Shown here piece after piece: positions 6,769 to 7,974 of a stretch of DNA of 7,974 nt. Both the position numbers and the translations under genes were made by a program. Under the pieces are notes generated by a model. The model saw only the letters and a program-made list of their open reading frames with translations, searched no databases and was not told the origin of the DNA. The DNA lies in the NCBI GenBank assembly GCA_955652025.1, contig CATPAO010000371.1, positions 1 to 7,974 of the forward strand, given 5' to 3'. The number at the start of each line of letters is the position of its first letter. The stretch's first letter is position 1. This stretch comes from Casimicrobiaceae bacterium (GTDB lineage: Bacteria > Pseudomonadota > Gammaproteobacteria > Burkholderiales > Casimicrobiaceae).

Positions 6769-7143
6769 TCAGTGGCCTGGCTCGAGGTGAGCCAAAGCCA
6801 TTTCAACGGCAACCAGCTTGAGTCGCTTGTCGCGAGTCCACAGCCGCACGTCGGCCTGCAGCACCGTGGCGGCGAGGAGGTGCACATCGATATACCCGAG
6901 ACCACGGCCCATCAACCGATGGCGCTCAATGAATCCCAATACCTCTTCGTCTGTGGCTGCCGCCAGCCGTGCCAACGATCTCAGGAGTTCCAATAGGGGT
7001 CCCCTCGATTTCAGCAACCCGCAGGCCAATTCGCCAATCACGAACGGATGGATAGCCACTACATTTGCGTCCAGAGCTGTCGCGAGGGCAGGGTCGCCGC
7101 GCCGGAGGTGGTCCACCCAGACCGACGTGTCCACCAGGATCAT
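6769..7143 (-). CDS. vapC: VapC-type PIN-domain toxin ribonuclease
   Basis: 124 residues, normal for VapC. All four acidic PIN-domain positions are present: D5 in MILVDTSVWVDHLR, E38 in FVIGELACGLL, D86 in LGYIDVHLLAA and D105 in LWTRDKRL. The family is Mg-dependent ribonucleases that cleave specific RNAs (tRNA or rRNA) and halt growth when freed from the cognate antitoxin. The start overlaps the antitoxin stop as ATGA (7143-7140), the standard coupling of vapBC pairs. With all catalytic residues and full length it is probably functional, unlike its neighbours. It ends 120 bases from the IS6 remnant. Substrate RNA cannot be inferred. Confidence 0.93.
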   Translation of the reverse strand: MILVDTSVWVDHLRRGDPALATALDANVVAIHPFVIGELACGLLKSRGPLLELLRSLARLAAATDEEVLGFIERHRLMGRGLGYIDVHLLAATVLQADVRLWTRDKRLKLVAVEMALAHLEPGH

Positions 7144-7337
7144 GACGCCTTGGGACGCCGCCGCGGAGGCGCACGCAACTGGGATTGCGAGCCTCCCAGT
7201 CGCGCTAGGCGACGCGCACTCTCTCGCTGAATCAGGGCCTCCAGGGCCTCGCGCAGAAGCGTACTGCGTTCCTTCAGGCCGCTTAGCTCCCGGGCGCGAT
7301 CCAGCAATGCATCATCCAATTTGATTGTGGTACGCAT
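7140..7337 (-). CDS. vapB: VapB-type antitoxin
   Basis: 65 residues. The N-terminus MRTTIKLDDALLDRARELSG is the DNA-binding strand-helix of VapB antitoxins of the ribbon-helix-helix type. A second helix follows (RSTLLREALEALIQRESARR). The basic, proline-rich C-terminal tail (LRAPPRRRPKAS) is the sort that wraps and inhibits VapC. The start is supported by AAGAGGA at 7350-7344, 6 bases upstream. The gene precedes the toxin and overlaps it by four bases. Antitoxin and complex in this family repress their own promoter; the palindrome overlapping the promoter fits that. It appears intact. Confidence 0.9.
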   Translation of the reverse strand: MRTTIKLDDALLDRARELSGLKERSTLLREALEALIQRESARRLARLGGSQSQLRAPPRRRPKAS

Positions 7338-7364
7338 AGCGATTCCTCTTCACGGGCAGCATCT

Positions 7365-7373
7365 ATTATAGCA
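7365..7373 (-). promoter_or_regulatory. Extended -10 promoter of vapBC
   Basis: On the - strand TGCTATAAT occupies 7373-7365: a perfect -10 hexamer with the TG of an extended -10. No good -35 exists at 16-18 bases (a 17-base spacer gives CGTATT), which the TG motif could offset. Transcription would start near 7358, leaving a leader of about 20 bases before vapB. Confidence 0.65.
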
Positions 7374-7384
7374 TCATCTGATGC
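7371..7384. promoter_or_regulatory. Palindrome at the vapBC promoter, candidate VapB operator
   Basis: GCATCA-TC-TGATGC has 6-base perfect arms and a 2-base centre. It overlaps the TG of the extended -10 and lies in the -35/-10 spacer. A further GCATC occurs at 7359-7363. Autorepression from such sites is typical of vapBC operons; assignment here is by position only. Confidence 0.5.
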
Positions 7385-7613
7385 GGCAATACGTGCTTTA
7401 AGACGAGATTGATCCTGTGGGTGGCGAGTTCGTAGTGTGACGCAATCTGCCGTTACCATGCAGTCTTGCACGCACCGGCCGTGGTGGTACCGTTCGCGCC
7501 ATGCGCGAACCCGTCACCCTCACTATCCACGTCGTGGTCCGCAATAATTCGCGCCGCGGGCACGTTGGTGCCTGACGCCTGCAAACGCCGGCTGACTCTG
7601 GCATGATGAGCGC
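7385..7613. other. Non-coding stretch between vapBC and the broken transposase
   Basis: I see no convincing gene. Open frames on the - strand here are compositionally odd, with no recognisable motif. The only structure is an inverted repeat, GTTCGCG (7492-7498), spacer CCATG, CGCGAAC (7504-7510), without a T run. The end of the downstream insertion sequence presumably lies in the right half (about 7550-7613), but I could not identify a terminal repeat with its partner outside the window. Confidence 0.4.
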
Positions 7614-7974
7614 ATGCTGCAGTTGGCGCGAGCAATGGTCGGAATTGTCTCGGACATCCTGAGGCTGGGCGTTTCGTTCCCACCGCATCGCGCCAATCGA
7701 AGAGCCTGGTGGAACAGTGCGAGGCTGACGAGTCACGTGATCCACGCGTCTGGGTTTGATCCCACGCTCGATATACCGCGCGAGCTGTCTGCGAAGCACC
7801 AAATTCTCAGCGCGAATCGAGCTGGATGAACGCGGTCAACGTGCGACCCGCGACCATCGTTCGCTGGCACCGACTGGGCTGGCGGATCTTCTGGCGCCGG
7901 ACGTGCGGGCCGGGCCGGCCACCGATTCCGCCAGAACTGTGCAGCCTGATTCGCCGGATGGCCGCAGAGAATCC
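7614..7974 (+). pseudogene. Degenerate integrase-core (rve) transposase with an inverted central segment, runs off window end
   Basis: Three pieces of one family appear. On +, 7614 to about 7696 gives MLQLARAMVGIVSDILRLGV, the usual N-terminus. On -, 7820-7728 gives SIRAENLVLRRQLARY then IERGIKPRRVDHVTR, the segment that normally follows. On +, 7817-7974 gives SSWMNAVNVRPATIVRWHRL, GWRIFWRRTCGPGRPPIPPE and LCSLIRRMAAENP, the region before the DDE core. The + pieces are in different frames (offset 2), so no single product exists. Intact relatives are about 300-370 residues; the catalytic core would lie beyond the window, so only the 5' part can be judged. The call rests on recalled family sequence patterns (AENL-LRRQLA, KPRR, RPATIVRWHR), not a search. 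Confidence 0.75.
7690..7820. repeat. 11-base imperfect repeats flanking the inverted segment
   Basis: GCGCCAATCGA (7690-7700) and GCGCGAATCGA (7810-7820) differ at one base and lie 120 bases apart, one at each edge of the inverted piece. As wholes they are direct repeats, but their ends hold the self-complementary TCGA, usable in either orientation. Confidence 0.55.

Noticed and set aside
7283..7471. 62-residue - strand frame across the vapB promoter
   Set aside because: It overlaps the extended -10, palindrome and vapB start in another frame, with no recognised motif.
7492..7510. GTTCGCG/CGCGAAC inverted repeat as a terminator
   Set aside because: The stem is only 7 base pairs and no T run follows on either strand; it was left as a note in the intergenic entry.
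7398..7727. Remainder of the 134-residue - strand frame as a separate gene
   Set aside because: Only its first ~31 codons (7820-7728) match a transposase family; the rest is featureless and arginine-rich.
1..7974. CRISPR array, tRNA, rRNA or riboswitch
   Set aside because: No regularly spaced repeats, tRNA-like arms with a CCA-type end, or recognisable conserved RNA motifs were seen on reading both strands.

Overview
The window reads as a GC-rich proteobacterial chromosome, probably beta-proteobacterial (Burkholderiales-like) judging by codon use and gene content. No rRNA, tRNA or marker gene pins the taxon. It has two parts. Bases about 314-5839 are an accessory carboxylic-acid catabolism block on the + strand. 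Bases about 5840-7974 are a mobile scrap zone of broken genes and insertion sequences around an intact toxin-antitoxin pair.

Catabolic block: an in-frame chimera (314-1543) joins the NAD(P)-binding half of a short-chain dehydrogenase (SDR) to a TRAP-transporter DctP-type solute-binding protein that lacks its N-terminus. After a terminator-like hairpin come a ThDP-dependent acetolactate-synthase-fold enzyme (1613-3328), an AMP-forming acyl-CoA synthetase coupled by an ATGA overlap (3325-4884), and an AEC-family permease with a GTG start (4892-5839). The set suggests uptake of an organic acid, its CoA activation, and C-C bond cleavage or condensation by the ThDP enzyme. A 2-hydroxyacyl-CoA lyase or oxalyl-CoA-decarboxylase-like route is the most attractive reading, but it is inference.

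Scrap zone: a second SDR starts at 5965 behind a strong ribosome site and breaks after 36 codons, at base 6072. There it runs into an IS6-family insertion sequence on the - strand that has lost its 3' third, including the third catalytic residue. Beyond the insertion sequence lies a VapBC module on the - strand (7337 to 6769) with an extended -10 promoter and an adjacent palindrome. The window ends in a degenerate integrase-core transposase. Its first ~27 codons and its HTH region read on +, but the intervening ~31 residues read on -, a local inversion within one gene.

The main theme is breakage: at least three sharp joins (about 686-707, 6072 and 7697-7820) cut recognisable protein families. 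They may be real deletions and inversions in an IS-rich island, or assembly joins. Sequence alone cannot decide; spanning reads would. I found no CRISPR array, structured RNA, or clear undescribed system. The most interesting items are the SDR-DctP chimera, the ThDP enzyme/CoA-ligase pair and the inverted transposase segment.
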